Shown: positions 52,201-57,642 of the stretch, in pieces
Layout: the number at the start of each line of letters is the position of its first letter
Position numbering within the stretch: the first letter of the stretch is position 1
DNA from: a virus
DNA: 64,000 nt
Virus record (IMG/VR): IMGVR_UViG_3300045994_000055
Coordinates: 1 to 64,000 of that record
Direction: 5' to 3' (one strand)
Made by a program: the position numbers and the translations under genes
The notes under the pieces: generated by a model
What the model was told of the DNA's origin: nothing
The model's database searches: none
Seen by the model: the letters and a program-made list of their open reading frames with translations, nothing else

Positions 52201-53833
52201 AAGTTGTCACAGTGCCAGTTGCACTAACCCCTGTAATTAATATCGTCGCAGGCTGTGTGTATACTCCACCAGTGGCGGTTAACAAATCATTGACTTTGTA
52301 TCCTACGCCTTGTGCAATTTCTGAAACTGTGCTGGTCGCCCAATCCTCAATTGATAGCAAATGGTCAGCAGGTACTAATTTAATCGATTCACCAACACCA
52401 GATACATAGTAAGTGCGATTTGCAAATTCAGGAGTTACTGAGTGATCAAATGTAATCTGCAATCCACTTGTAAATGTCACACCATTAGGACTAACATAAT
52501 ATTGTTTGCCTTCTATGTCAACTAATGGATTTAGTATATCATTGACTGGTTGCACTAATTTAATGGTTCCTACTGCGCTTGCAGTTGAACCAGATTGGTA
52601 GTACAATGTGTCAAGTGCAGCGGTTGTTGAAGGTACTAGTGTAAAACGATCGTAGTAATCAACATAGAAATCTTTGGTTGCATTAGCGGAACCTGATTTA
52701 ACGTACACTTTTTCGTTTACTGCGACTGCTTGCTGTGGCGACAGATTAATGTACCCATCACTGTCAACTGTAATCAACCATGTTGAGCTACGTGCAGATT
52801 CGACCACAGTGGCGCCCATCGGTACATTCATTGTCCATGGTAATTGATCCACGCCAATGGCGCTCAGCATAAATGCAGCATCAGTGTTAGTTAGTGCCGC
52901 AGTGCGGGTAGTGGAAGCTGTCCAATCTAAATCGTCGTAAACACCACCAACAAAAATAAGAGTCTTGTTATGGATATTTCCTGTCGTGCCGTCTAATCCA
53001 CTAATAGTATTGAACGTTGCAAGACTTACGGCCTGAATATCTTTGTACGATAACTTTGTGGCGTAATCTACACTGGCCGCAGTGTTCATTGACATGAATC
53101 TAAGCTGTGTGTCTATTTGTGGCACGTTAAATGTTACGGAACCAGTGGATGCCCCATTATTGAGCACACCAAATACATCGCGTGTGCTTACGTTTGGCCT
53201 GTTAGCATCAAGACCAGTCATTCCGGGTTGTGTTTGAATCCAGAATGGATTGGTGCCGTCTACGTTGAACGTATACGAGCCACCGTATGCAAGCGTGATG
53301 TCAGCGTTGTTCACCATGCCAGTACCAAAGTAATAGGTATTGGTACCAGTGTTAAAATGTACGTCCCACGAATAATTTAGTGGTACCCCGTTTGCAGAAA
53401 CCACGACAGAGTCTGGTCCATTAGGCAACCAGTAGTATTGCGAGAAGTTAACAAACTTGTCTAAGTCTAGTAATCCAGAATAGCTATATGCTTGGTTACT
53501 GAATAATCTTGAATGATTATCTACATTGCCACCATAGTATGCAATCTTGTTAATTAAGTCAGGATACGATGCATAAAAATCTGTCGTACCAGCTTGGGGA
53601 TTGTTAACTATTACCCCTGGTTCAACTTGATAGTGTTGACGGGAGTCTGATGGCTCAGCTACATAGCCATCGCCAACTTTATACGTAGGGGCAAATTTTC
53701 TACCTATATAACCAGAGACCTTTTTAAAGTTTGGTTCGCTTGTTAACTGGTCTAATGTAGCATTGAGGAACTTTTGGTTCGTGTCTGTACGGAAGACTTC
53801 TGGTAGAAAATTATGTGTCTTAAATGCGGCCAT
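40217..53833 (-). CDS. Giant 4538-residue virion structural protein
   Basis: At 4538 residues this is the largest gene in the window. The N-terminus (F-L-P-E-V-F-R-T-D-T-N-Q-K-F-L-N-A-T-L-D-Q-L) resembles, from memory, large structural proteins of T4-like cyanophages encoded after gp6, where T4 has gp7. Around residues 2270-2900 there are FG-GAP-like repeats (F-L-Y-V-G-S-P-D-S-G-N-G). Between about 3550 and 4200 there are G-T-G-A-T-A and G-S-G-Y-type beta domains. It is probably a baseplate or fibre-network component. No frameshift is seen. T4 gp7 is about 1030 residues. Confidence 0.85.
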   Translation of the reverse strand: MAAFKTHNFLPEVFRTDTNQKFLNATLDQLTSEPNFKKVSGYIGRKFAPTYKVGDGYVAEPSDSRQHYQVEPGVIVNNPQAGTTDFYASYPDLINKIAYYGGNVDNHSRLFSNQAYSYSGLLDLDKFVNFSQYYWLPNGPDSVVVSANGVPLNYSWDVHFNTGTNTYYFGTGMVNNADITLAYGGSYTFNVDGTNPFWIQTQPGMTGLDANRPNVSTRDVFGVLNNGASTGSVTFNVPQIDTQLRFMSMNTAASVDYATKLSYKDIQAVSLATFNTISGLDGTTGNIHNKTLIFVGGVYDDLDWTASTTRTAALTNTDAAFMLSAIGVDQLPWTMNVPMGATVVESARSSTWLITVDSDGYINLSPQQAVAVNEKVYVKSGSANATKDFYVDYYDRFTLVPSTTAALDTLYYQSGSTASAVGTIKLVQPVNDILNPLVDIEGKQYYVSPNGVTFTSGLQITFDHSVTPEFANRTYYVSGVGESIKLVPADHLLSIEDWATSTVSEIAQGVGYKVNDLLTATGGVYTQPATILITGVSATGTVTTFKILSSGLYSTLPVNPVTVIGGSGTGLKLNLALQPVTHDYLTVNRASADLNAWSRSNRWTHVDVIKYVAEFNGTELLLDQNASAKRPIIEIQRNTKLFNHGTVAKAPIDILDSVITNAYTQIEAVPAISATLFVTTVAGATVILRHGDRVVFSKDTSTIVRNKIYTFTIVNVSNDPFSAEYIGSLIEATDSIIATGNSVVVKNNTTTEFWFNGSEWLASQSKLAANQAPLFDAFDKNGISFGDTSFYTNTNFTGTPIFSYKTGAGANDTVLGFPLSYRSFNNVGDIQFSNNFDTDTFSYLIGPVTYTVPVNTGLLHITSDISTFSVANGWTLTNEFTKQYQLISYIADGVNNVFEVDILPEAPDTVPSIKVLVNSKFVDTAKFGLTQVGIRPVVVIDSTLLAANDSVDILIYSKTASALGFYQVPSNLDNNAENANFATLTLGQMRNHLVTLYRNSMDVTGTVPGTSNLRDLNIKLQGGSILKHSAPVLYSELFLVDQQMNFVDSVKLAQREYTKFKNRFLELATTTNVSLTDIPATADAIIKQINSIKNSSFPWYYSDMLPHGDAKTVLPDYAILDPRVKSYQLTSIFDDTVLSNKAVLVYISRSVGNNTTKTLLAKGRDYSFNADAPSITIADTYNLNYNDILSIVEYSNTDGNFVPETPSKLGLYPKFTPTKYLDNTYVTPNYVIQGHDGSLTPAFNDYRDDLLLELEMRIFNNIKAVYDVSMHADHTPGKFRNTDYNLAEYNQILSNSFLVWAGANRLDFTANKFFQGSNPWTWNYKNFRDTVDGEFLPGSWRAIFMYYYDTMRPHTHPWEMLGFSDKPTWWQDRYGPAPYTGGNLTLWTDLSLGYIHAGERAGIDTTYARPGLLSLIPVDDAGNLLSPEKYAVLDFDGSKANTSFAIGDVGPAEAAWRKSSDYAYAVQIAMALTKPAMYFGLYANVERYSMDAGLMQYVNKTTHQHLTPTSIEVNGDTSSGGVIRTAGYVNWIADYLKNLGIGDPQAKIKTALKNVSVQLNYKVAGYTDKKFLKILAEQGSPSSTNNSIVIPDENYSIILNKSVPVEKIVYSAVIVEKSAGGYTVSGYDLSNPYFTIIPSQASNNAYSIKVGALTGTIFKDYYSLLQKIAYGYEFTSTQEVVDFLVSYQRSLQSQGFIFIDSDLDLGEKKDWVLSAKEFLTWAQQGWAPGNIIVLSPVHSKLRVAATNSVVDEIVNTPTGSKLLDPNFGTIKNTNFTVVRSDNDFTVTSFSGQSIALAELSLVQYEHVIIFDNTTVFNDIIYSADTGNRQYRLKFVGYKTANWSGVLNPPGFIYNDAKYDIWQSGVDYRKGQLVTFKDLYYTALTDVVASVDFVTADWKQIDQAQLKIGLMPNFANNAKMFESVYDVDNQPFNESVNFYSNGLTGFRERNYLTDLLIDAETQVKFYQGYIKQKGTLDAVTALSSAEINGSPTSINVYEEWALRVGEYGATESNHYAEVILSDLAVTANPAALQFLHDGETPVFGATAYYPMDIYRASKNNSPEMFDTHQTSADKITLPVAGYPRIDDVDATIFDFADYRNLSSSIANIGTGYTIWTAKDFSGSWNVYRVSETGVHVVSLTYNMDNLGTVTTNGPHQMAIGDIIALKGFSYTVNDTLTSFDGFYQVYDVIDSLNFTIAIVTGYTTLQKAKVIYDSAMLFKLSSSRLKTVADIQTASPLYGWTANDNLWVDNASSNGWGVYRRNEPWAYATKTIPNISEYYAGNSFGKTVKASKSKQFLYVGSPDSGNGRVSSFVRQATGEYIENASWVQHSSYTSGASGTLGFGDSLDLNDRVMVVGASKSKGAGVNDLHQGHVYIYKIENGTGIALQQVLVSPLPATNAYYGASICSSNDGNWLYISEPGASNGGLVHIYEWVDSTLANPYPTINLDIGYVGPVAIDSPDVIVQGSAAYILNIDYTVSTTIAGSTLTFTLPVTEKISIDYSTNYKYRGALPAADTAPGDNFGVSINCDLYGRTIIVGASNAAYVFDRSVENFIMVGTSNTVTTKRSIDSSFKVLLDGAEQKLNTEYIQYGQVVQFFVAPAAGTIVSIENNHFTLITKLTGIPGQQFGSNVIMCDDASSMYVSAPAYDGGVHKFTNPAKLYGVITGTVVNPVITAGGEIRINNVDVLLGGTTLASVIDSINSSGIPGITASNYEGKLRIASATIGVNTFNVLPGISRLAFDALGLSTYPASQIINHPLSNVSEVFGIAMSISEDENTLAISSSGATTIVGMVFDTNTTDFDSGSTVFTHATVDSGAVYVFDLINNPHATVDSPSVFEYTQVLKPGAMSTGMMFGAAVEIMGKSIFVGSAGDKMYDIAGGSVFEFFNAVNYKGWQLVRTETPQVDYSSISKAFVYNKNTQSILARLDIYDPAKGKILGIADQDLDFKTEQDPASYNNGIDGFSLDFHWSDLQLGKTWWDLSQVRFVNYEQGSLDYKNTHWGNTFPGSKFKVYEWTASEYIPSQYVANGGNGVPKYLDDSYFVTHMYVDKSTNVIKSKYYYWVGDKTTVDTNLTNRTNSGYTIQQILSNPRDQGIPYIAAIAPTAVSLFNINNYLVGQAIALHIDHTPIQNTNIIHTEYELVKENTNSEIPHRIIDKLQDSLSGINFAGHAVPAPALSVAARYGIDIRPRQTMFVDRQTALANFVKYINNVFAQYPIANLRNLNKLLNGEAKPAAGTGEYDKILVTKNELGYILKTNLTDGYKVLVNNDTDYDGLWTIYVWSASKAEWTLSRIQSYLTSLYFKYADWYDASYSKTTIPSYTIAAYPLISKLTLVNGDVVKVLDDGNGKFAIYRATATLTLDKVASEEGTIQILPTLYDLEAGNMGFGNDNFDTIRFDQNPILETRDVFSAVSDDIFIADLQIEFNKLFFSLVNYIYTEQSAPDWIFKTSFLSVVHNIRELAQYPSYIKDNQTYYEDYINEVKPYRTIIREYLPTQSTTDFLHTGVTDFDLPSYYDTISNTYRSPSGEQYYDAERLATDVNYADWNNHHTYKVVEIAVSASGDNYTTAPIITISGGGGTGATAKASQPVGGKVLTVTITNPGSGYTSIPTVTVNGNGEGLVLVPLLRNEFKVDVGHSYNTVRSVTTELKFDRITYDTQVVQWEPNTEYFATLGSSDSSSSQQYLWAGDAGHFESNIGIVDFSGILMAGTITGGTAQVLFNTSNAAEPTVWLESGVLVAYGGDIYLPVIPTESAQSATIKHVWHAGPTNDTRPLDSSHNPSPVPPPQVAGFTFVAQDAQGIQSVLEFSIPVSALHDLFDYSKFVKLDQGNVLITNNDRITGYYAPGEGMPGNSLTQLVNGIEYPGVTITGSKYSEDTVIGTFAVSSDILQHSVTPDVTGFFFKTGSWTLETFQTGDVLPPGYNIGDTKPTGMWIDGIVGGVISGPPESYIVNASVNFEYYIAQASAITLDVWGNVASQTANLSSTDLTDPTVGQFFQLTNNIVMPSSPTAGDGDIRINWLTGKWIIDNTEPYLDSSKVSKIEFATAMPLSALVIAGNQIDSTIASAYKDVRKFYGNGDVKSLGLGERPEDILIDGGQYYDTFSSHAPEEMMPGRVYETLDIQVLQANTNGFDTNVFTISSITVQDVGYGYDDAASIVDKASKGVDVTGIIPVHVTVNGINNANLVPVLAANGAITSFTIVSSGAGLTINSNPAIVITGTNIAPAHATAILSQSQYELIGWRDFYDMNGKVSYTRILPKYTTSLTQDLHITDTVVHVDNIYILSYPSVDLDAPGRVFINGELITFYGVDEANSTLTQIRRAAEGTGGAALHAAGSFVVDAGGDQIIPGTSYVPDVTVQGGPEIRHGDNVTTVFETHFINTIYPETVKVTVAGKKVTNFEVIQTHPVKIKFVRIGSNPYTPGFIPAAPALGAEIIISAAVEGIWENVLASDFGAFTLTTEAGFVPVGWDVLTQGIPPTTWDLGTQIMDGVTIQTDPVLTAMGFSWNSGGLSGDYLGTVPASVGAITDGGGMMLSTTIQSRFIRGEI

Positions 53834-53846
53834 TGTAATTTAGATG

Positions 53847-56800
53847 TTATAGTGTATTTAACCCAGCTAAAGACTGGTTAATTTGAGATGCAGTAATAGC
53901 ACTGATAATCTCAACGTTGTCAACTGTAGCGGCGCTGACCACAATTTCGTTTGCTTCTGCATTAATTTGGTACAACCCGCCAAACGACGCAGTGCTGTCG
54001 CTTGGTACGATAATGATAGAAGAGATATTAGGAACCAACTCAGTGTGCAAGTATGCGCTGAGTTCTGAGAAGTAGAATGTTTCACCAAAGTCCCAATTGT
54101 TGATGTCAAAGTATTTGTTGATAGTTGAAATAACACGGCTCTTGATATCATTGTCAGAAATTGTTACATTGCTATTCTTAACTACTTTAAATGTCGCACG
54201 TAGTACACTGGCAGCTTTATTACCAAATATAGGTTTAAATTTTACGGGATTGTAAATGATCGTGTCAGACAGTGCCTTCAAGTTTTCCAAGGTAGAGAAC
54301 TCTGTGCGCAATTCTTCTGTCGTTGGCGCCACTGGCTGTGCTACTTTACCACTGCTATCTTTGATCCAAGCCGCGTAAGCAGTATTGTATTCCTTAGTAA
54401 GGATGTACAAGTCCATGATGTTGTTAGGGCTTGGATCAATACGACGGTTACCAGGGCTATTGTGGCGGTACTGGAAGTACAAGTTTTGACGGCCAGTTTT
54501 TGCAACATAGTTATTTGTGATGGATACTGCACCACCAGTCACTGAGTAAAACTTATTTTCCGCAGTTGCATAAAATACTTGTCCATCACTATACGATGCA
54601 CTGTACAATGCAATCTGTGATTTTGTTAGATAAGAGTCTACCACTGCACCAAGTGATACAACTGCATATTTTACAAAATTATCGTAATCAGTGACTTGCT
54701 TAAAGAATATGTTTGTATTGCTATCTGGAGCAACTAACGTGTTAAACAATGTAGGATCGTCAGGGATACCATCATTGTTTGCATCTGGGAACGTAACTAA
54801 TATTTTTTGTGTGTCTAAATAGCCATCAAGCTGAACCACATTGTTATAAACATACCAAATTTGGTCTGTGGAAAGTGGCTGTTGTGTGACAGGATCATTA
54901 TTAACTTTCAAAATCTTAATTTGATCACGCACTGCGGTACCAGTAGAACTGTCGTACACCTTAACTTTAGGGTCAAAGTAAAAACGTGTTTCCAATTCGC
55001 TTTCCATGTAGTAATACAGGTTACGTTGAGTAATTGTATATTGTCCACTGAAGTAAGTGAATGCTAAAATCCAAGACGAGTCTGATGCACTTTGCGTAGA
55101 ACCAGCAGTAGTAATGTCAAATTGATTCAAGTTAAGGTTGGCTTCGTCAATTGTCACCCATTCCATTGTTGCTGCATCATAGCGAACACCAAAGTTTTTC
55201 TTACCAAGTATCAAAGTGGTAAATGTTTCAATCAAACTAGTTGGCCAATCATTCTTATATGGCGGAGTAATTTCACTTACTACAGCGTACACTGGACCAG
55301 ACGCTGTATTCAACGTCGTTGGTAAAATTTGGCTAAATGTTACTGTCGTAGAAGTATTAGAAACTACCGCAGCATAAAGATACGTTTTATCAGTAGGCAA
55401 TGTTGCTGCCCCAGCTACTATTTGATTATCCTTGTTAAAGTGGTAATCTTGTGGTGGCAAGAATTTAACCAATGCACCTGGCTGTATATATTTTGCTGCA
55501 CCACTTGCACCAACACCTAATGTTGTCAATGTTGTAGCATGAGTCAAGGTATTAACTGTGTTAATGTAGCCAGATGTCGTATTAGTAGTCGATGATGTCG
55601 CAACAAACGTAGGAGATGCCCCAATTAAATATGTGGGCGCACTGTAGTGATACAAGTGCATTATTTCCTTAGCGGATATCATTGGTAACGCTACATTGTA
55701 GATTGCTTTAAGCACTTCTGACGTAGTAGTGTAAGTAAACGTTGTTGCAGTATTTGCTATATTTCTATAGATTACACCGTCTTGTGCAAATATATTAGTA
55801 GACGAATACTTACCAGAGACGTCTGTCACGTCAAGGTAGCGAGACACGCCAGAGCTAGTGCGGTTAACTGCTTTAACTTTGATGATGTTAGAGAATGTCG
55901 TATAAGGGAGAATGTTGTAATCCTCACCTGTAATCATACGGTTCTGCGTGTAGTATTGCTGCGGTGCTTTTGTGCGGATATCATCTAATGCCTCTGCCGC
56001 AGAGCTATTAGCTACTGTGTAATGTAGGCTGCAAGACAAAGTTAATGTTTCTACGCGGTTATTGCGAGATACGTAGTTCATTGAAATAACAACGTTTTGC
56101 ATTTCGTCAGGTGTAATTTTATAGTTTTGTCCGTTGCTTTGACGATAGAACAACTTGTAGTCACCCTGTGGAATACTCGCAAACGCACCGTCACCAAAAA
56201 CTAAGTCAACTTGATCATTTGCTCGGGAATTGACTTGGTACAAGTTACGCTCGTTTGTTTGATTGTAAACAATGTTAACCCCACCAATTGCAGGTACTTT
56301 AGTCCACTTAGTTCCTAATGTGCCTTGAGCTGTTAAAGGATACAACCAAACATCATTGTTATTGATATCACTAAAATTGATACTAACTACACGGTTGGGT
56401 AATTTTTCGGCAATGTTGAATGGCAATGCATTTAAGTCGCCTTGTTTGAAATATACAAAGAATCCAGTATTATTTGATCCATTGCCTTGATTGTCGTTCT
56501 TGTACAATAAGTTAAACTTACCACTTGGTGTAGGGTCGACTTCGTAGACATAGCTTTGCCCGGCCGCAGAAGCAGAAACTACTTCAAAATTCATCGAGCT
56601 ATTTTCTACCTTAGCAGTAAACTTATAGATAGGGGTAGCGCCAGCTATAACATTGACACTATATTCATCAGTTTGAATCCCGTTAATTATATTTGCTGCA
56701 CCTGGTTTACCCACTACTTGTGTGTTGACCATAGACGCATTCAAAATTGCAGTGTATTGCTCTAACCAGTTTTCATTGGATGTATCGTTCCATGACACAA

Positions 56801-57221
56801 GCAAGTTGGACAAATTTATACCATTGGAATCAGTCACTGACTCTGTAGTTGATACACTGCCAATTTTTAAAAAGCCACTTGCCGCAGTGTTACGCTTAGG
56901 ATTATAGCTGATTAAACGTGCAAGCTTAAGCACAGAGTCACGGCGTTCTGCTGTGTCGATGAAGTTTTCGCGAGCGTTTAAGTCTGTGCGGAATGCTAAA
57001 CTTTGGCCCAAAAACGCTATCAAGTCGATTAGCGCAATGTACTCGCTAGATTCCGTAAAGTCATTGAAATCTTCAGGGTAATACGTGCGTAAGTAGTCGA
57101 TCATTGACTTACGAAGCGTCTCGTAATCGTAGCTTTGGAAGTCAGCGTCACGGAACGTCTGGTAGACTTTAGTCCAGTCTTGCTGAACTAAAAGATTTGA
57201 TTGTCGTGTTGTTAATGCCAT
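53847..57221 (-). CDS. Baseplate wedge protein gp6-like
   Basis: This 1124-residue protein begins with a gp6-type N-terminus: D-W-T-K-V-Y, Y-D-Y-E-T-L-R, Y-P-E-D-F-N-D-F, E-Y-I-A-L-I-D-L-I-A-F-L-G-Q-S-L-A-F-R-T-D-L-N and E-R-R-D-S-V-L-K-L-A. It is longer than T4 gp6 (660), with insertions in its middle third. In T4, gp6 forms the inner ring that joins the baseplate wedges. An exact late promoter motif lies 17 bases upstream. Confidence 0.92.
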   Translation of the reverse strand: MALTTRQSNLLVQQDWTKVYQTFRDADFQSYDYETLRKSMIDYLRTYYPEDFNDFTESSEYIALIDLIAFLGQSLAFRTDLNARENFIDTAERRDSVLKLARLISYNPKRNTAASGFLKIGSVSTTESVTDSNGINLSNLLVSWNDTSNENWLEQYTAILNASMVNTQVVGKPGAANIINGIQTDEYSVNVIAGATPIYKFTAKVENSSMNFEVVSASAAGQSYVYEVDPTPSGKFNLLYKNDNQGNGSNNTGFFVYFKQGDLNALPFNIAEKLPNRVVSINFSDINNNDVWLYPLTAQGTLGTKWTKVPAIGGVNIVYNQTNERNLYQVNSRANDQVDLVFGDGAFASIPQGDYKLFYRQSNGQNYKITPDEMQNVVISMNYVSRNNRVETLTLSCSLHYTVANSSAAEALDDIRTKAPQQYYTQNRMITGEDYNILPYTTFSNIIKVKAVNRTSSGVSRYLDVTDVSGKYSSTNIFAQDGVIYRNIANTATTFTYTTTSEVLKAIYNVALPMISAKEIMHLYHYSAPTYLIGASPTFVATSSTTNTTSGYINTVNTLTHATTLTTLGVGASGAAKYIQPGALVKFLPPQDYHFNKDNQIVAGAATLPTDKTYLYAAVVSNTSTTVTFSQILPTTLNTASGPVYAVVSEITPPYKNDWPTSLIETFTTLILGKKNFGVRYDAATMEWVTIDEANLNLNQFDITTAGSTQSASDSSWILAFTYFSGQYTITQRNLYYYMESELETRFYFDPKVKVYDSSTGTAVRDQIKILKVNNDPVTQQPLSTDQIWYVYNNVVQLDGYLDTQKILVTFPDANNDGIPDDPTLFNTLVAPDSNTNIFFKQVTDYDNFVKYAVVSLGAVVDSYLTKSQIALYSASYSDGQVFYATAENKFYSVTGGAVSITNNYVAKTGRQNLYFQYRHNSPGNRRIDPSPNNIMDLYILTKEYNTAYAAWIKDSSGKVAQPVAPTTEELRTEFSTLENLKALSDTIIYNPVKFKPIFGNKAASVLRATFKVVKNSNVTISDNDIKSRVISTINKYFDINNWDFGETFYFSELSAYLHTELVPNISSIIIVPSDSTASFGGLYQINAEANEIVVSAATVDNVEIISAITASQINQSLAGLNTL

Positions 57222-57238
57222 AATATACCTGTATTAGG

Positions 57239-57246
57239 TATTTATA
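57239..57246 (-). promoter_or_regulatory. T4-type late promoter for gp6-like gene
   Basis: Exact TATAAATA on the minus strand (8 of 8) in the 45-base gap between the gp25-like and gp6-like genes, 17 bases from the gp6-like ATG. The leader would be about 11 bases, with AGG near the ATG. Confidence 0.72.
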
Positions 57247-57266
57247 GCTTTCTAAAAGTGCTAGTA

Positions 57267-57635
57267 TTAACGCACTGTTCCCGAGTCTCGGTCAAATGTA
57301 AACGACATGGCTGATGTTTGATTAGTTGGAATGTATGTCAATACAATTTGAATTTGCAAGCCACTTTGGTGCTCTGTCATGACTACATCGTTGATACTTA
57401 ACCTAGGATCGTAACTTACTACTGAGTTAACGTCATCCAGTATTACTTTCTTAGTTTCAGGGGTCAACGGTTCAAAAAGCATGTTCCAAATGATGCTACC
57501 AAAATTTGGATTCATTAACTTTTCGCCTTTGCGAATCTGAAAGTGATTCAACAAATCGCGCTTAACTAGCTCAATGTCAGTTAGCCTGAATTTCTTGTTT
57601 TGCCCTAGAGTAGATAGTCCGCGATATGTTGTCAT
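57267..57635 (-). CDS. Baseplate wedge protein gp25-like
   Basis: This 122-residue protein has the gp25/phage-W family features: D-I-E-L-V-K-R-D-L-L-N-H-F-Q-I-R-K-G-E, N-P-N-F-G-S-I-I-W, and L-F-E-P-L-T-P. Members form the sheath-initiating part of contractile tail baseplates. Length is close to T4 gp25 (132). It sits between the gp5-like and gp6-like genes, which fits a baseplate role. Confidence 0.93.
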   Translation of the reverse strand: MTTYRGLSTLGQNKKFRLTDIELVKRDLLNHFQIRKGEKLMNPNFGSIIWNMLFEPLTPETKKVILDDVNSVVSYDPRLSINDVVMTEHQSGLQIQIVLTYIPTNQTSAMSFTFDRDSGTVR

Positions 57636-57642
57636 CTAGTAT

